Translations under genes and position numbers: made by a program
Origin: Algoriphagus sp. TR-M9
GTDB lineage: Bacteria > Bacteroidota > Bacteroidia > Cytophagales > Cyclobacteriaceae
Reading direction: 5' to 3'
Assembly: GCF_027594545.1 (NCBI RefSeq)
Contig: NZ_CP115160.1
Location: forward strand, 1,683,001-1,747,000
DNA: 64,000 nt
Notes under the pieces: model-generated
Databases searched by the model: none
Told to the model about the DNA's origin: nothing
The model's input: only the letters and a program-made list of their open reading frames with translations
Shown: one piece after another, positions 1 through 8,691 of the stretch
Layout of the letters: the number at the start of each line of letters is the position of its first letter
How positions within the stretch are numbered: position 1 is the stretch's first letter

Positions 1-283
1 TGTGGAACTGGGAAGCTACAGTCTCGACATCCACCACAATTTTGACCACCACACCCATAGCACAGAGGTCAATGACTGCGAGTCGGATCCTGTCAAGGCG
101 GCAGTTAATCCTATGCTGTTTATTCAGACATACACCATACCTACTGGTCTGAATGAATACGAAGCGGAGGCAGAAATCGATATCCCCTCTGATATAGATC
201 CGGGAGATTATCATTTTTTGATCCGGGTGACAGACAAAGAAGGCTGGCAGACGCTACAGGGGATTAGTATTAAAATCCTTTAA
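1..283 (+). CDS. DUF4625-family protein, C-terminal part (cut by window start)
   Basis: This is the 3' end of a gene that enters the window already in frame; the GTG at base 2 is internal rather than a start. The remaining 93 residues open with LGSYSLDIHHNFDHHTHS and continue into a beta-sandwich-like stretch ending DKEGWQTLQGISIKIL. This matches my memory of DUF4625, a Bacteroidota domain found in lipoproteins and linked by context to metal uptake. The cluster HHNFDHHTH with nearby Asp, Glu and Cys is a plausible metal site. The next gene is an AztD-like zinc chaperone, which fits a zinc role, but that role is inference. The start, signal peptide and any lipobox lie outside the window. Confidence 0.72.
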   Translation, partial: VELGSYSLDIHHNFDHHTHSTEVNDCESDPVKAAVNPMLFIQTYTIPTGLNEYEAEAEIDIPSDIDPGDYHFLIRVTDKEGWQTLQGISIKIL

Positions 284-336
284 GTCTATAGTTTTGCCAG
301 CTACTAGCGTTCATTGTTTTTATAGAAGGAAGTATG

Positions 337-376
337 TGCAATACTGTTGCAAATTAAATGCAATTATGTTGCATTT
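337..376 (+). promoter_or_regulatory. Tandem Zur/Fur-family-like operators over a Bacteroidota promoter
   Basis: Two palindromes of the same type stand in tandem. Box 1 (337-351) is TGCAATACTGTTGCA. Box 2 (356-376) has 8-bp arms AAATGCAA and TTGCATTT around a 5-bp spacer. Both contain TGCAATNNTGTTGCA, and their centres (344 and 366) are 22 bp apart, two helical turns. The TTG at 369-371 inside box 2 lies 20 bp before TTACTTTG (392-399), a one-mismatch -7 element, so a bound protein would block the -33 region. Assignment to Zur rests on the zinc-chaperone gene downstream and is inference. Confidence 0.62.
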
Positions 377-421
377 AATAGCGCTTTGATTTTACTTTGC
401 TGCACCTAATAAAAACACAGC

Positions 422-1687
422 ATGAACAGATTTACAAAATTTTATGGCCTAGTGCTATTGGCAGCATTTGCCTGTCAGGAAAATGAAGATCCAATTATTG
501 ACCAGGAGGAAACTTTTGACGCCACAGAAAGCGAGTGGGTCAGGCTAGTCACAATTAATGAATCCGGAAACATCGGATTAATGAATCCAGTGGCTGGTTC
601 GGCTCGGGCTCTTAGCGTTGCACCATTCGCAGCAGGAAGTCGTCCTTATTTAAGTTCTTCTGGAAGATATATTACCTCCGTCATGAGAAATGAAGGAGAA
701 GTTCGGTTTTTCGATTCTGGTATCGAGTTCCATATTGATCATGGACATGAATATGAGCCAAAGTGGGTAGCAACTGCAGCCATGGCACCGCTTCCCACAC
801 ACTTTTCTACCTCACATGAAAATATTGTCATATTTAACGACGGCGATGGATCTATTACTTGGGCACACGAGCAGGAAATCGGACTTCCATCTTTTGAACC
901 TAAGATCATCAAGGACATGGGGAATGGGGTGCACCATGGAGCTGCGACCTGGTTAGCAGGCGATTACTTTGCGGTTACTTTCAAGAATCCAGCTATTCCG
1001 GGTCCTTTGCCGGAAACCATAAAATTAATCGATGAGCAAGGTGCTCTAGTCGCGGAGTCTGAAACGGCTGTGGTAAGTGGAATTCACGGCGATGCATCCA
1101 ATGGAAAATATGCGCTATTCGGAGGTATGGAAGGGGTTTTGGTAGCATCGAAAGAGAAGGAGCTCTTTTTGATCCCGAACAGCGATGGATTGAATCCGGA
1201 ATCAGGTAACTGGCTAGGTAGCCTCAAGGCACATGATAAATCAGAGGTGTTCTATGGAAGCTCTGGGAATAAAGGAGTTTTCAAAATTGACCCAGTCGCT
1301 AAAAGTATTACTAATGTATATAGTGGCGATGATGTAGTGAGCTACTTTTTCAATGAAGATGGTTCAAAATTTATCATCCAAAATGAGAGTGATCATATAA
1401 TGGTATTGGATGCTAAATCAGGAAGTGAATTGCTTTCTAAATCCATGTCTGTTGCCACAAATCTAAACCCTACAGCAAGAGTAGTCCGTGATGAATATGA
1501 AAAATATAGGCTTCTTGATGAGCCATCTCCTGTTTTGACAGCTTCCCAAAACTATCTATATGCGCTAGAAGGCTCAAGAACTAACATCAAAGTGTACGAT
1601 TTAGAAGATTTGAATTTGGTTCATACTATGCCACTAGATAGTCCTGTAGGAACTATCATAAGAGTGGGCTTTCATGAGGATAGGTGA
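422..1687 (+). CDS. AztD-like zinc metallochaperone lipoprotein (beta-propeller)
   Basis: A 421-residue exported protein. The N-terminus has a hydrophobic stretch ending in Cys18 (LVLLAAFAC), which looks like a lipoprotein signal. The rest is short beta-propeller-type repeats. Three His motifs resemble those of AztD, the periplasmic zinc chaperone of AztABC systems: FHIDHGHEYEP (a His-rich loop), GVHHGAA, and GIHGDASNGKYALFGG, followed by GVLV. In the known family such residues carry zinc to a solute-binding protein; no AztABC transporter is visible here. Tandem Zur-like palindromes lie directly upstream and a His-rich DUF4625 gene precedes it, supporting zinc homeostasis. It could instead be another YncE-like propeller. 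I am fairly confident of the fold, less of the substrate. Confidence 0.66.
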   Translation: MNRFTKFYGLVLLAAFACQENEDPIIDQEETFDATESEWVRLVTINESGNIGLMNPVAGSARALSVAPFAAGSRPYLSSSGRYITSVMRNEGEVRFFDSGIEFHIDHGHEYEPKWVATAAMAPLPTHFSTSHENIVIFNDGDGSITWAHEQEIGLPSFEPKIIKDMGNGVHHGAATWLAGDYFAVTFKNPAIPGPLPETIKLIDEQGALVAESETAVVSGIHGDASNGKYALFGGMEGVLVASKEKELFLIPNSDGLNPESGNWLGSLKAHDKSEVFYGSSGNKGVFKIDPVAKSITNVYSGDDVVSYFFNEDGSKFIIQNESDHIMVLDAKSGSELLSKSMSVATNLNPTARVVRDEYEKYRLLDEPSPVLTASQNYLYALEGSRTNIKVYDLEDLNLVHTMPLDSPVGTIIRVGFHEDR

Positions 1688-2258
1688 TCCGCGCTGATAA
1701 ATATGTGTATTAGTATTAAAGCCCTTCCGTTCAGTTACTTAGTTTTTGGCATGACTTCAATGCAAAGCATGAAAAATGCGAATGAAACTGGAATGAAAAA
1801 TACTTCTAAAGTAGATCAGATGAAGATTCGCTACTAATGAAATTATAATTTGGTTGATGGTTAAATGACAAAGGCTGCCTGGTAATCTGGGCAGTTTTTT
1901 TTGTGGTTTTTGCAACCTGGGGATTCTTAAAAAAACTCTTTCATGGCAGTGACCACTGTCCCCAATAAGAAGGTTTGGGGTGTTGACGATGATTATGGTA
2001 ATAAACTTTAGTCTAATGCACGTATTTTTAATTATTATACTGCTGCTGCACAAGTTCAGTTGTATTTAGTTTTTGCTGATAGCAAGCTGAAATTCCCAGT
2101 TTCCAAACCCAACTTCAGATTTGCTTCAAGAGGGAGCCCTATCTTTTTCATGATATATTGCATGGTATTGCTTGTGCTTTAAGCTAGTACAGATACTTGT
2201 GCTGTCTTAAAGTGTTGTAGTAGAGTGGTTTAATGCGGTATGTAAGAAGCGTCAATTC
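1688..2258. other. Intergenic region, 571 bp
   Basis: Contains one possible 28-codon reading frame (1751-1837, plus strand, Met-rich, ending KIRY) and a weak terminator-like hairpin at 1873-1902. No RNA gene, repeat or clear promoter for the response regulator was recognised. The longer minus-strand frame through this stretch has no family features. Confidence 0.5.
1873..1902 (+). terminator. Weak rho-independent terminator-like hairpin
   Basis: CTGCC (1875-1879) pairs with GGCAG (1890-1894) and is followed by eight T. The short stem makes it weak; it may end the AztD-like transcript. Confidence 0.45.
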
Positions 2259-2942
2259 ATGAAAATACTATTAGTAGAAGACAACCCGGAGCTCACCCAA
2301 AACATCAGCAATTACCTGCAGGACCAGGGTATGCGATGTGAAAGTGCGGTTAATTTATTTGATGCGCAGGATAAACTCCTCAGCTATAGCTATGACTGTA
2401 TCATTTTGGACCTCATGCTGCCAGATGGAAACGGGCTTACCTTGCTGGAACTGATTAAGTCGAAGAAAATGGAGGTGAATGTTTTGATTATTTCTGCCAA
2501 GGGTTCTTTGGACGATAAGCTGTCAGGACTGGATCTTGGGGCTGATGATTATTTGGCCAAGCCTTTTCATTTAGCTGAATTGTTGGCGAGGTTAAAGGCG
2601 ATTTACAGGCGAACCAAAATGCAGGGATTTGATGAGTTGGTTTTCAATGAAATCACCGTGGTGAACTCGCAGTTACAGGTTTTGGTGAATGAGCAAATCC
2701 TGGATCTGACCAAGAAAGAATATGATCTGCTGCTTTTTTTTCTCACCAATAAGGACAGGGTGGTTGGCAAAAACGCCATAGCACATCATCTCTGGGGAGA
2801 TTATACCGACGACCTGTCAAACTTTGATTTTGTGTACCAGCATGTGAAAAATCTAAGAAAAAAAATCTCCGCCGCCGGGGGCAGAGACTACATCCGTACA
2901 GTCTATGGTCTGGGCTACAAATTTGATTCTGCAGCATTATGA
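2259..2942 (+). CDS. OmpR-family response regulator
   Basis: Two-domain DNA-binding response regulator of 227 residues, the family's usual length. The receiver domain (1-115) has acidic pocket E7/D8, phospho-acceptor D51 in CIILDLMLP, S79 in the Thr/Ser position and K101 in YLAKPF. The C-terminal winged helix (about 130-225) ends in the typical DYIRTVYGLGYKF. It overlaps the downstream histidine kinase by ATGA, so the two are translationally coupled and form a pair. The outer-membrane barrel gene that follows is probably its target or part of the same response. The signal sensed is unknown. Confidence 0.93.
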   Translation: MKILLVEDNPELTQNISNYLQDQGMRCESAVNLFDAQDKLLSYSYDCIILDLMLPDGNGLTLLELIKSKKMEVNVLIISAKGSLDDKLSGLDLGADDYLAKPFHLAELLARLKAIYRRTKMQGFDELVFNEITVVNSQLQVLVNEQILDLTKKEYDLLLFFLTNKDRVVGKNAIAHHLWGDYTDDLSNFDFVYQHVKNLRKKISAAGGRDYIRTVYGLGYKFDSAAL

Positions 2943-4192
2943 AACTTATAAATATCATCAGTCTTTGGTTTCTAGGGATTACCCTGGCCGCGCTGCTCAT
3001 CGGAACTATAGTGATCTATGAAAAACTGGGTTCCGAGATTGATTTTGAACTGGGTATGGAGCTGGACAGGCAGATTGAATCTTATGCCCAGCGAATAGAG
3101 CAGGGAGCTCCTGTGGAGAAATTACAATATGATAAACTTCAAATTCAGGAGTTACCCATGGATTGGCCTACAGAGGAGCTTTGGCTTAGGGACACACTGG
3201 CTTACCATGACCCGATGAACCGGAACGAGACCCAGCTGAAAGCCAGTCGTTCTTTCAAAATAGACGGGAAACATTACCGGATTTCCTATTACAATCTGGT
3301 AGTAGAAGCAGACGATATCACGGAAACTATAGTACTGACCATGCTTACCGTATTTTTGGCTCAGTTGTTATTTATTGGTTTTTTTCTTTGGGCCATTTCC
3401 AAAAAGATTTTTCGCCCTTTTCATACCAGTTTGGAACAGCTGCAGCAGTTTTCCTTTCAGAAAAATACACCTTTGAAATTAACAAAAAGCGGGGTTTACG
3501 AGTTTGACTTACTGAATACCTTTTTGGAAAAAATGTCCACCAAACTGCTCAAGGACTACCGTAAGATCAAGGAGTTTTCTGAGAATCTTTCTCATGAAAT
3601 CCAGACACCTTCTGCGGTAGTAAGGGGTAAGCTGGAACTGCTGATGAACGAATCCATCAATGAGCAGCAGGCTGCTTTGATCCAAGCTGCATTTGATAGC
3701 AATGAGCGTATTCGGAGGATCGTTAAGTCATTGGCGATTTTAGCCAAGCTCGAGAATGAAGAGTTTGAATCACCAGAACCCATGGATTTCAGCGAGGGGA
3801 TGCAGCAAATGCTCAGTCGATTGGAAGAGGTCATTCACATGCATGACCTTCATCTCAAAAAGGACATCCAACCAGGTGTGATTTTGCAAATCCACCCATA
3901 TGTGGCAGAGATTCTCATCCATAATCTGCTGACCAATGCCATCAAGCACAATGTGGATGGCGGGGAAATAGATATTCTCATGGATGAGAGTATGCTGCAG
4001 ATCAGAAACTCCGGTAAATCTCCGTCTTTTGACCCTAAGGAAATGCTAGGGCGCTTCAAAAAGGATGGGGAGCACCAGGATTCCGTAGGGCTTGGTCTGG
4101 CCATAGTGAATCAGATTTGTAAGAATTACGGGTTCACTTTGCGCTATACATTTGACAAGCCTTTTCACAGCATTCAGGTGCAATTTAGGTAA
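2939..4192 (+). CDS. Sensor histidine kinase
   Basis: A 417-residue membrane sensor kinase and partner of the regulator it overlaps by 4 bp. TM1 is at about 7-27, a short periplasmic domain of about 100 residues follows, and TM2 is at about 130-154, with a short HAMP-like linker. The dimerisation/phosphotransfer helix holds H219 in ENLSHEIQTPSAV. The ATP-binding domain shows the N-box ILIHNLLTNAIKHN and the G-box GLGLAIVNQI. The protein ends soon after the G2 region, as in compact kinases. The small periplasmic domain has no recognised ligand fold. Confidence 0.93.
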   Translation: MKLINIISLWFLGITLAALLIGTIVIYEKLGSEIDFELGMELDRQIESYAQRIEQGAPVEKLQYDKLQIQELPMDWPTEELWLRDTLAYHDPMNRNETQLKASRSFKIDGKHYRISYYNLVVEADDITETIVLTMLTVFLAQLLFIGFFLWAISKKIFRPFHTSLEQLQQFSFQKNTPLKLTKSGVYEFDLLNTFLEKMSTKLLKDYRKIKEFSENLSHEIQTPSAVVRGKLELLMNESINEQQAALIQAAFDSNERIRRIVKSLAILAKLENEEFESPEPMDFSEGMQQMLSRLEEVIHMHDLHLKKDIQPGVILQIHPYVAEILIHNLLTNAIKHNVDGGEIDILMDESMLQIRNSGKSPSFDPKEMLGRFKKDGEHQDSVGLGLAIVNQICKNYGFTLRYTFDKPFHSIQVQFR

Positions 4193-4253
4193 GCACTTCA
4201 AAATTGGTATAGAATGTTTGCCTATTCTTATATCAAAACCAACTATTAATCCC

Positions 4254-6593
4254 ATGAATCCACAATTTAAAGTTTTCTTTTTGATCCTATTTTTATGCCT
4301 TCCGCTGATGGGGCTGGCTCAGTCTTATCAGGTGACAGGTAGTCTGAAAGACGGGGAAAGAAACGAGGCACTGGCATTTGTGCAGGTGGCTTTGTTTGAA
4401 TCCCCAGAATCTGTAGATCCCATAGCCTTTACAGACACTGATGATCAAGGACGGTTTTCACTGCAGGCTGATAGGGGCACTTATGTGCTCAAAGCCTTTT
4501 TTCTAGGTTATGAGGATTTGGTAGTAGAGGGAGTTAAAGTAGAAGGGAAGGTCTCGCTGGGAGAAATGGAGATGGTGAACGAAGCAGAAAATCTGGAGGA
4601 AGTAGTGGTGCAGACCAGCAAAATGCCAGTACGGGCCAGTTTGGAAGGAATCACCATTACTCCGGAAAATAACCTGGCAAATGCCGGAGGTACACTTTTG
4701 GATGTACTGAGAAATACCCCCTCGATTTCTGTGTCTGAGGATGGATCTATATCGCTGAGAGGAAGTAGCGGAACCAATATTCTGATCAACGGGCGTAATT
4801 CCTCTTTGACCCAAAACCTGGATCAGCTGCCTGCCAGTGCAGTGGAAGAAATCAAAGTTATTAATAATCCCAATGCCCGATATGACGCGGCTGCAGAAGG
4901 AGGAGTGATAGATATAATATTGAAAAAAGGTCAAGACCTGGGAACGCACGGAGGGGTAGAGGCCACCTATGGCACCCGGGGAAGGTCAAATGTAGGAGGT
5001 AGAATTAATCATCGCACAGGAGCCATCAATGTGTTTGCAGGATATAACTTCCGAAACTGGAAAGGTGTGAGCGAGCGAAGTTCGGTTAGAGAGATTTTTG
5101 AGGACAATGAAAGACTCGAGCAAACTACCATTGGTTCGGATCGGGACAAGGGGCATAACCTTAACCTGGGAGCAGATTATTACTTTGGGGATAATGTTTT
5201 GAGCTATGAAGGAGTGTATCAGCATGGACATAATTTCCAGACCAATACGCTTTATTCCGAGCTGAGTACTTTAGATTCCAGTGATCCCGAGGATGATTAT
5301 GATTACGTGCGAAGAAACAATGAGGATGAAATAGATGAAGGTTTGGACAATGCGCTGATCTTTGAACACAGCTTTGATGATGAAGGGAATTTGCTCCGGA
5401 TCACGGCTAGCCATTCCTATAGAAATCAGTACAAAACCCAGAGAATAGATATTTTCGGCAACACGTTGGATCCCAATCCTGACAACCTTACCGGACAAGA
5501 AAAAGCCTTTACGGATGAGGTAAGAAACATCACTGTACTTCAGGCAGATTATATCAAGCCATTGGAGTCCGGACAATTCGAAGCTGGGCTGAAATCCAAC
5601 ATTAGGAAATTTGACAATGATTACCAGTATCTCAGATTCGAGGAAACCTCAGGTACTTTTGTAGAAGACCCGGCCGTGAGTAACCAGTTTATCTATCAGG
5701 ATCAGATTCATGCGGGGTATGCAATTTTTGCCTCAAAAAAGGAGAAGTTTGAGTATGGACTTGGGCTTCGCGGGGAGTACACCAGAGTGGACACTTACCT
5801 GAAAAACACCGATGAAGAGAATGAGCAACGTTATTTCAATCTTTTCCCAAGTGTGCAAGGAATGTATAATCTGGATGATAATCATTCCTTGAAATTCACC
5901 TATTCCAGAAGAATTGATCGGCCCACGGCATGGAGATTGAATCCCTTTCCGGACATCACAGATTCACTGAATATTCGAAGAGGAAATCCAGATCTGGAAC
6001 CAGAGATGATCAATTCCTTTGAGGTAGGGCACCTCGCAAACTTTGATAAATCGAGCTTTACCACCAATTTTTTCTATAGGCAAGTGAATGGGCAGCTGGA
6101 TTTTATCACCATAGTGGAGGATGGCATTTCCTATTCCCAGCCGGCCAACTTGCTTTCCTCCCAGTCTTATGGGGTTGAGTTTATAGGAGTTTCCGAGATA
6201 AACGATTGGTATTCCTTAAATGGTGGTGTTACGTTATTTGGGATTTCCGTGGATGGGTCTAATATTGGAGAGGACTTTACGAACTCCGGATTTTCGTGGA
6301 ATGCCAAGCTTACCCAGGATTTTAAGCTTCCTTATGGATTTAACTTCCAGCTGGTGGGCAATTATGAGTCTCCTGAAATAGAAGCCCAGGGTAAAGATCT
6401 GGCCAGATACTCCATGGACGGGAGTATCCAGAAATCCTTCTTAGGTGAAAAAGCTAGCATTCTACTCAGCGTGAGAGATATCTTCAACACAGACCGGTTT
6501 GCTGGGGAAACCCGAACCAGCACATTCTCCCAGGATTTCAGGGCAAAGCGTGAAACACGTATTATTTTACTGACAGCTCGGTACAATTTCTAA
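4254..6593 (+). CDS. Outer-membrane beta-barrel (TonB-receptor-like, OMP_b-brl_3 type)
   Basis: Start taken at ATG 4254 because MNPQFKVFFLILFLCLPLMG begins a clean signal peptide ending AQ; an upstream in-frame ATG at 4152 lies inside the kinase gene and gives no signal. The 779-residue product has a carboxypeptidase-regulatory-like Ig domain (about 25-110), a plug-like region with NILINGR and PNARYDAAAEGGVIDIILKKG (about 110-225), and a long beta-rich barrel ending in TARYNF with the terminal Phe expected for Bam insertion. No SusD partner lies nearby, so glycan import is not supported. It follows the two-component genes by about 60 bp and is probably co-transcribed with them. Substrate unknown. 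Confidence 0.86.
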   Translation: MNPQFKVFFLILFLCLPLMGLAQSYQVTGSLKDGERNEALAFVQVALFESPESVDPIAFTDTDDQGRFSLQADRGTYVLKAFFLGYEDLVVEGVKVEGKVSLGEMEMVNEAENLEEVVVQTSKMPVRASLEGITITPENNLANAGGTLLDVLRNTPSISVSEDGSISLRGSSGTNILINGRNSSLTQNLDQLPASAVEEIKVINNPNARYDAAAEGGVIDIILKKGQDLGTHGGVEATYGTRGRSNVGGRINHRTGAINVFAGYNFRNWKGVSERSSVREIFEDNERLEQTTIGSDRDKGHNLNLGADYYFGDNVLSYEGVYQHGHNFQTNTLYSELSTLDSSDPEDDYDYVRRNNEDEIDEGLDNALIFEHSFDDEGNLLRITASHSYRNQYKTQRIDIFGNTLDPNPDNLTGQEKAFTDEVRNITVLQADYIKPLESGQFEAGLKSNIRKFDNDYQYLRFEETSGTFVEDPAVSNQFIYQDQIHAGYAIFASKKEKFEYGLGLRGEYTRVDTYLKNTDEENEQRYFNLFPSVQGMYNLDDNHSLKFTYSRRIDRPTAWRLNPFPDITDSLNIRRGNPDLEPEMINSFEVGHLANFDKSSFTTNFFYRQVNGQLDFITIVEDGISYSQPANLLSSQSYGVEFIGVSEINDWYSLNGGVTLFGISVDGSNIGEDFTNSGFSWNAKLTQDFKLPYGFNFQLVGNYESPEIEAQGKDLARYSMDGSIQKSFLGEKASILLSVRDIFNTDRFAGETRTSTFSQDFRAKRETRIILLTARYNF

Positions 6594-6841
6594 TGCTCAA
6601 AGCATTGGTTTTTCCTCAGGCAACCTGATTTTATTGCAATTATTGTCCTCCTAATCAAACGGGTGTGTAATCCGGGTTAAGTTTGAAGCTAAGACTTTGA
6701 TAAAGGCATTATCAATCATCCATTGTGATCTGGATTTCCAAGGTTGTTTTGCATGCCTTTTATCAGATTTTAGCAGTGCAGTAAGGAAAAATTCTTTAGG
6801 TTTCCTTTGAGGTAATTTCCAGCAAATCATAAAAAAATGCG

Positions 6842-8404
6842 ATGAGTCATTCGAGTTTTCCCAGGTTTATTTTGCTTTCTCTACTAGCGCTGCTCATGGC
6901 GGGCCATAGTTCAGGTCAGGAAAGACAGGGGCTGTACACTACATCGGTACCCCTGAAGATCGATGCCATCAGAACAGAAAAGTTTCAGGTAATAGAGCAC
7001 TTTGGGGCTTCGGATGCCTGGTCAGCACAGTTTGTGGGTGGCTGGCCTGAGGAGAAGAAAAATGCCATAGCTGAGCTGCTTTTTAGTCAGGAAAATGATA
7101 CCGAAGGAATTCCAAAGGGTATAGGATTGTCACTTTGGCGATTCAATATAGGTGCAGGAAGTGCTCAGCAGGGCGGGTTCAGTGGTATCAGAGACGAATG
7201 GAGACGGGCAGAGACCTTTTTGGAAGCTGATGGAACCTATAATTGGGATAAGCAGGCAGGGCAGCTTTGGTTTGCAAAAGCTGCACAGGAATTGGGTGTG
7301 GAAAGGCTGTTGGTATTCCCCAATAGTCCTCCGGTATCTATGACTAAAAACGGTAAAGCTCATGCAAGTGACGGTAAGTCAAATTTGGCCGAGGATGATT
7401 TTCCAGAATTTGCGGAATACCTGGCAGAAGTGATTGAAGGCTTGCAGCGGAAAGGGCTAGATGTGGACTATGTAAGTCCAGTGAATGAGCCCCAGTGGGA
7501 CTGGTCAGAAAGCGGCCAAGAGGGTACGCCTTTTTGGAATCATGAGATCGCTGGTATAGTAAGGGCTTTGGATGCAGCCCTTAGCAGGAGAAACCTGAAG
7601 ACCAAAATTGATGTGGCTGAAGCCGGCAAAATTAACTACCTCTATGAGCAGGCCGATAGGGAAGGAAGAGGAGCGCAGATCAAAGAATTTTTCCATCCAG
7701 AATCCAAAAATTACCTAGGGGACCTTACCCATGTCAGTTCCAGTATTTCTGGGCATAGTTATTTTACCACATCTCCTTTTGAGCTGTCTGCGCAGCAGCG
7801 AAGGCAGCTGGACTCTGCCCTAACTAGCGTTCCAGGCTTACGGTTCTGGATGAGTGAGTACTGTATCCTGGGAGATAATGCTGGGGAAATCAATGGCTAC
7901 GGCAGAGACCTGGGGATGGAGTCCGCGCTTTACCTGGCGCGTGTGATCCATAATGACCTGACCATTTCCAATGCCAGCGCCTGGCACTGGTGGCTTGCCA
8001 TTTCTCCATATGATTACAAGGATGGCCTCATTTACATCGATAAGCAGAAAAATGATGGGGATTTTTACGAAAGCAAAATGCTATGGGCATTGGGTAATTT
8101 CAGCAGATTTATACGTCCTGGCTACCAAAGGGTAGGGGTGGAAATTAATGGCGTTATAGGACAGAACAAGGGGTTTTTAGTTTCTGCGTATGAGTCCCCG
8201 GCTGCAAATGAGCTGGTGTTTGTGTTGGTTAACTCAGGGCTTGATGATATTTCTGTGGATTTGAATGCGAGTGGAGCTGGTGTTTCCATCCAGGCACTCT
8301 ACTATACATCGGAGGATAGGAGTTTAGAGCCGGAGTCTACACTGGACTCGGGAAGTCTCAGCATACCTGCCAGATCCATAGTCACCGTGAAGACAATGCT
8401 TTGA
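6842..8404 (+). CDS. Glycoside hydrolase family 30-like secreted enzyme
   Basis: A 520-residue secreted glycosidase, with a signal peptide of about 25 residues (LLSLLALLMAGHSSG). The (beta/alpha)8 region includes IGLSLWRFNIGAG, and VSPVNEPQWDW carries acid/base E216. FWMSEYCIL carries the likely nucleophile E339, as expected for a clan GH-A retaining enzyme. The last ~90 residues form a beta-sandwich typical of GH30 C-termini. Sequence flavour is nearest the endo-beta-1,6-galactanase-like GH30 branch; the substrate is not certain. The next gene is a sulfatase, which suggests a sulfated or branched polysaccharide, but 287 bp separate them and no SusC/D pair is present, so this is not a complete utilisation locus. 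Confidence 0.85.
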   Translation: MSHSSFPRFILLSLLALLMAGHSSGQERQGLYTTSVPLKIDAIRTEKFQVIEHFGASDAWSAQFVGGWPEEKKNAIAELLFSQENDTEGIPKGIGLSLWRFNIGAGSAQQGGFSGIRDEWRRAETFLEADGTYNWDKQAGQLWFAKAAQELGVERLLVFPNSPPVSMTKNGKAHASDGKSNLAEDDFPEFAEYLAEVIEGLQRKGLDVDYVSPVNEPQWDWSESGQEGTPFWNHEIAGIVRALDAALSRRNLKTKIDVAEAGKINYLYEQADREGRGAQIKEFFHPESKNYLGDLTHVSSSISGHSYFTTSPFELSAQQRRQLDSALTSVPGLRFWMSEYCILGDNAGEINGYGRDLGMESALYLARVIHNDLTISNASAWHWWLAISPYDYKDGLIYIDKQKNDGDFYESKMLWALGNFSRFIRPGYQRVGVEINGVIGQNKGFLVSAYESPAANELVFVLVNSGLDDISVDLNASGAGVSIQALYYTSEDRSLEPESTLDSGSLSIPARSIVTVKTML

Positions 8405-8691
8405 AATTGTAGGCTAATAGAACTTGAACGTGGCTAGAATTTACAGAGGGGTAGTTGCCGAAAGCGAGTCCGACCTTTGATTATCGAATAATGAACCAAT
8501 GGCTGCAAATACTAAGATAAACCTAAGTACTTAGAAAAAACTTAAGTTACCCATTGCCATGTGTACTGGGCTTAATCCATCAAAAATCAGTACAGGATAG
8601 TTGTATTTTATGAAGTTCTTAATTTGTCTTGAGGGCTTTGGTTTTCAGGTTTTCATAAAATGCATATCCACTTCTTATTCCATCAAAAAAT

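Noticed and set aside
1757-2053. 98-codon minus frame before the response regulator
   Set aside because: Runs through a hairpin and non-coding sequence; no recognisable motif.
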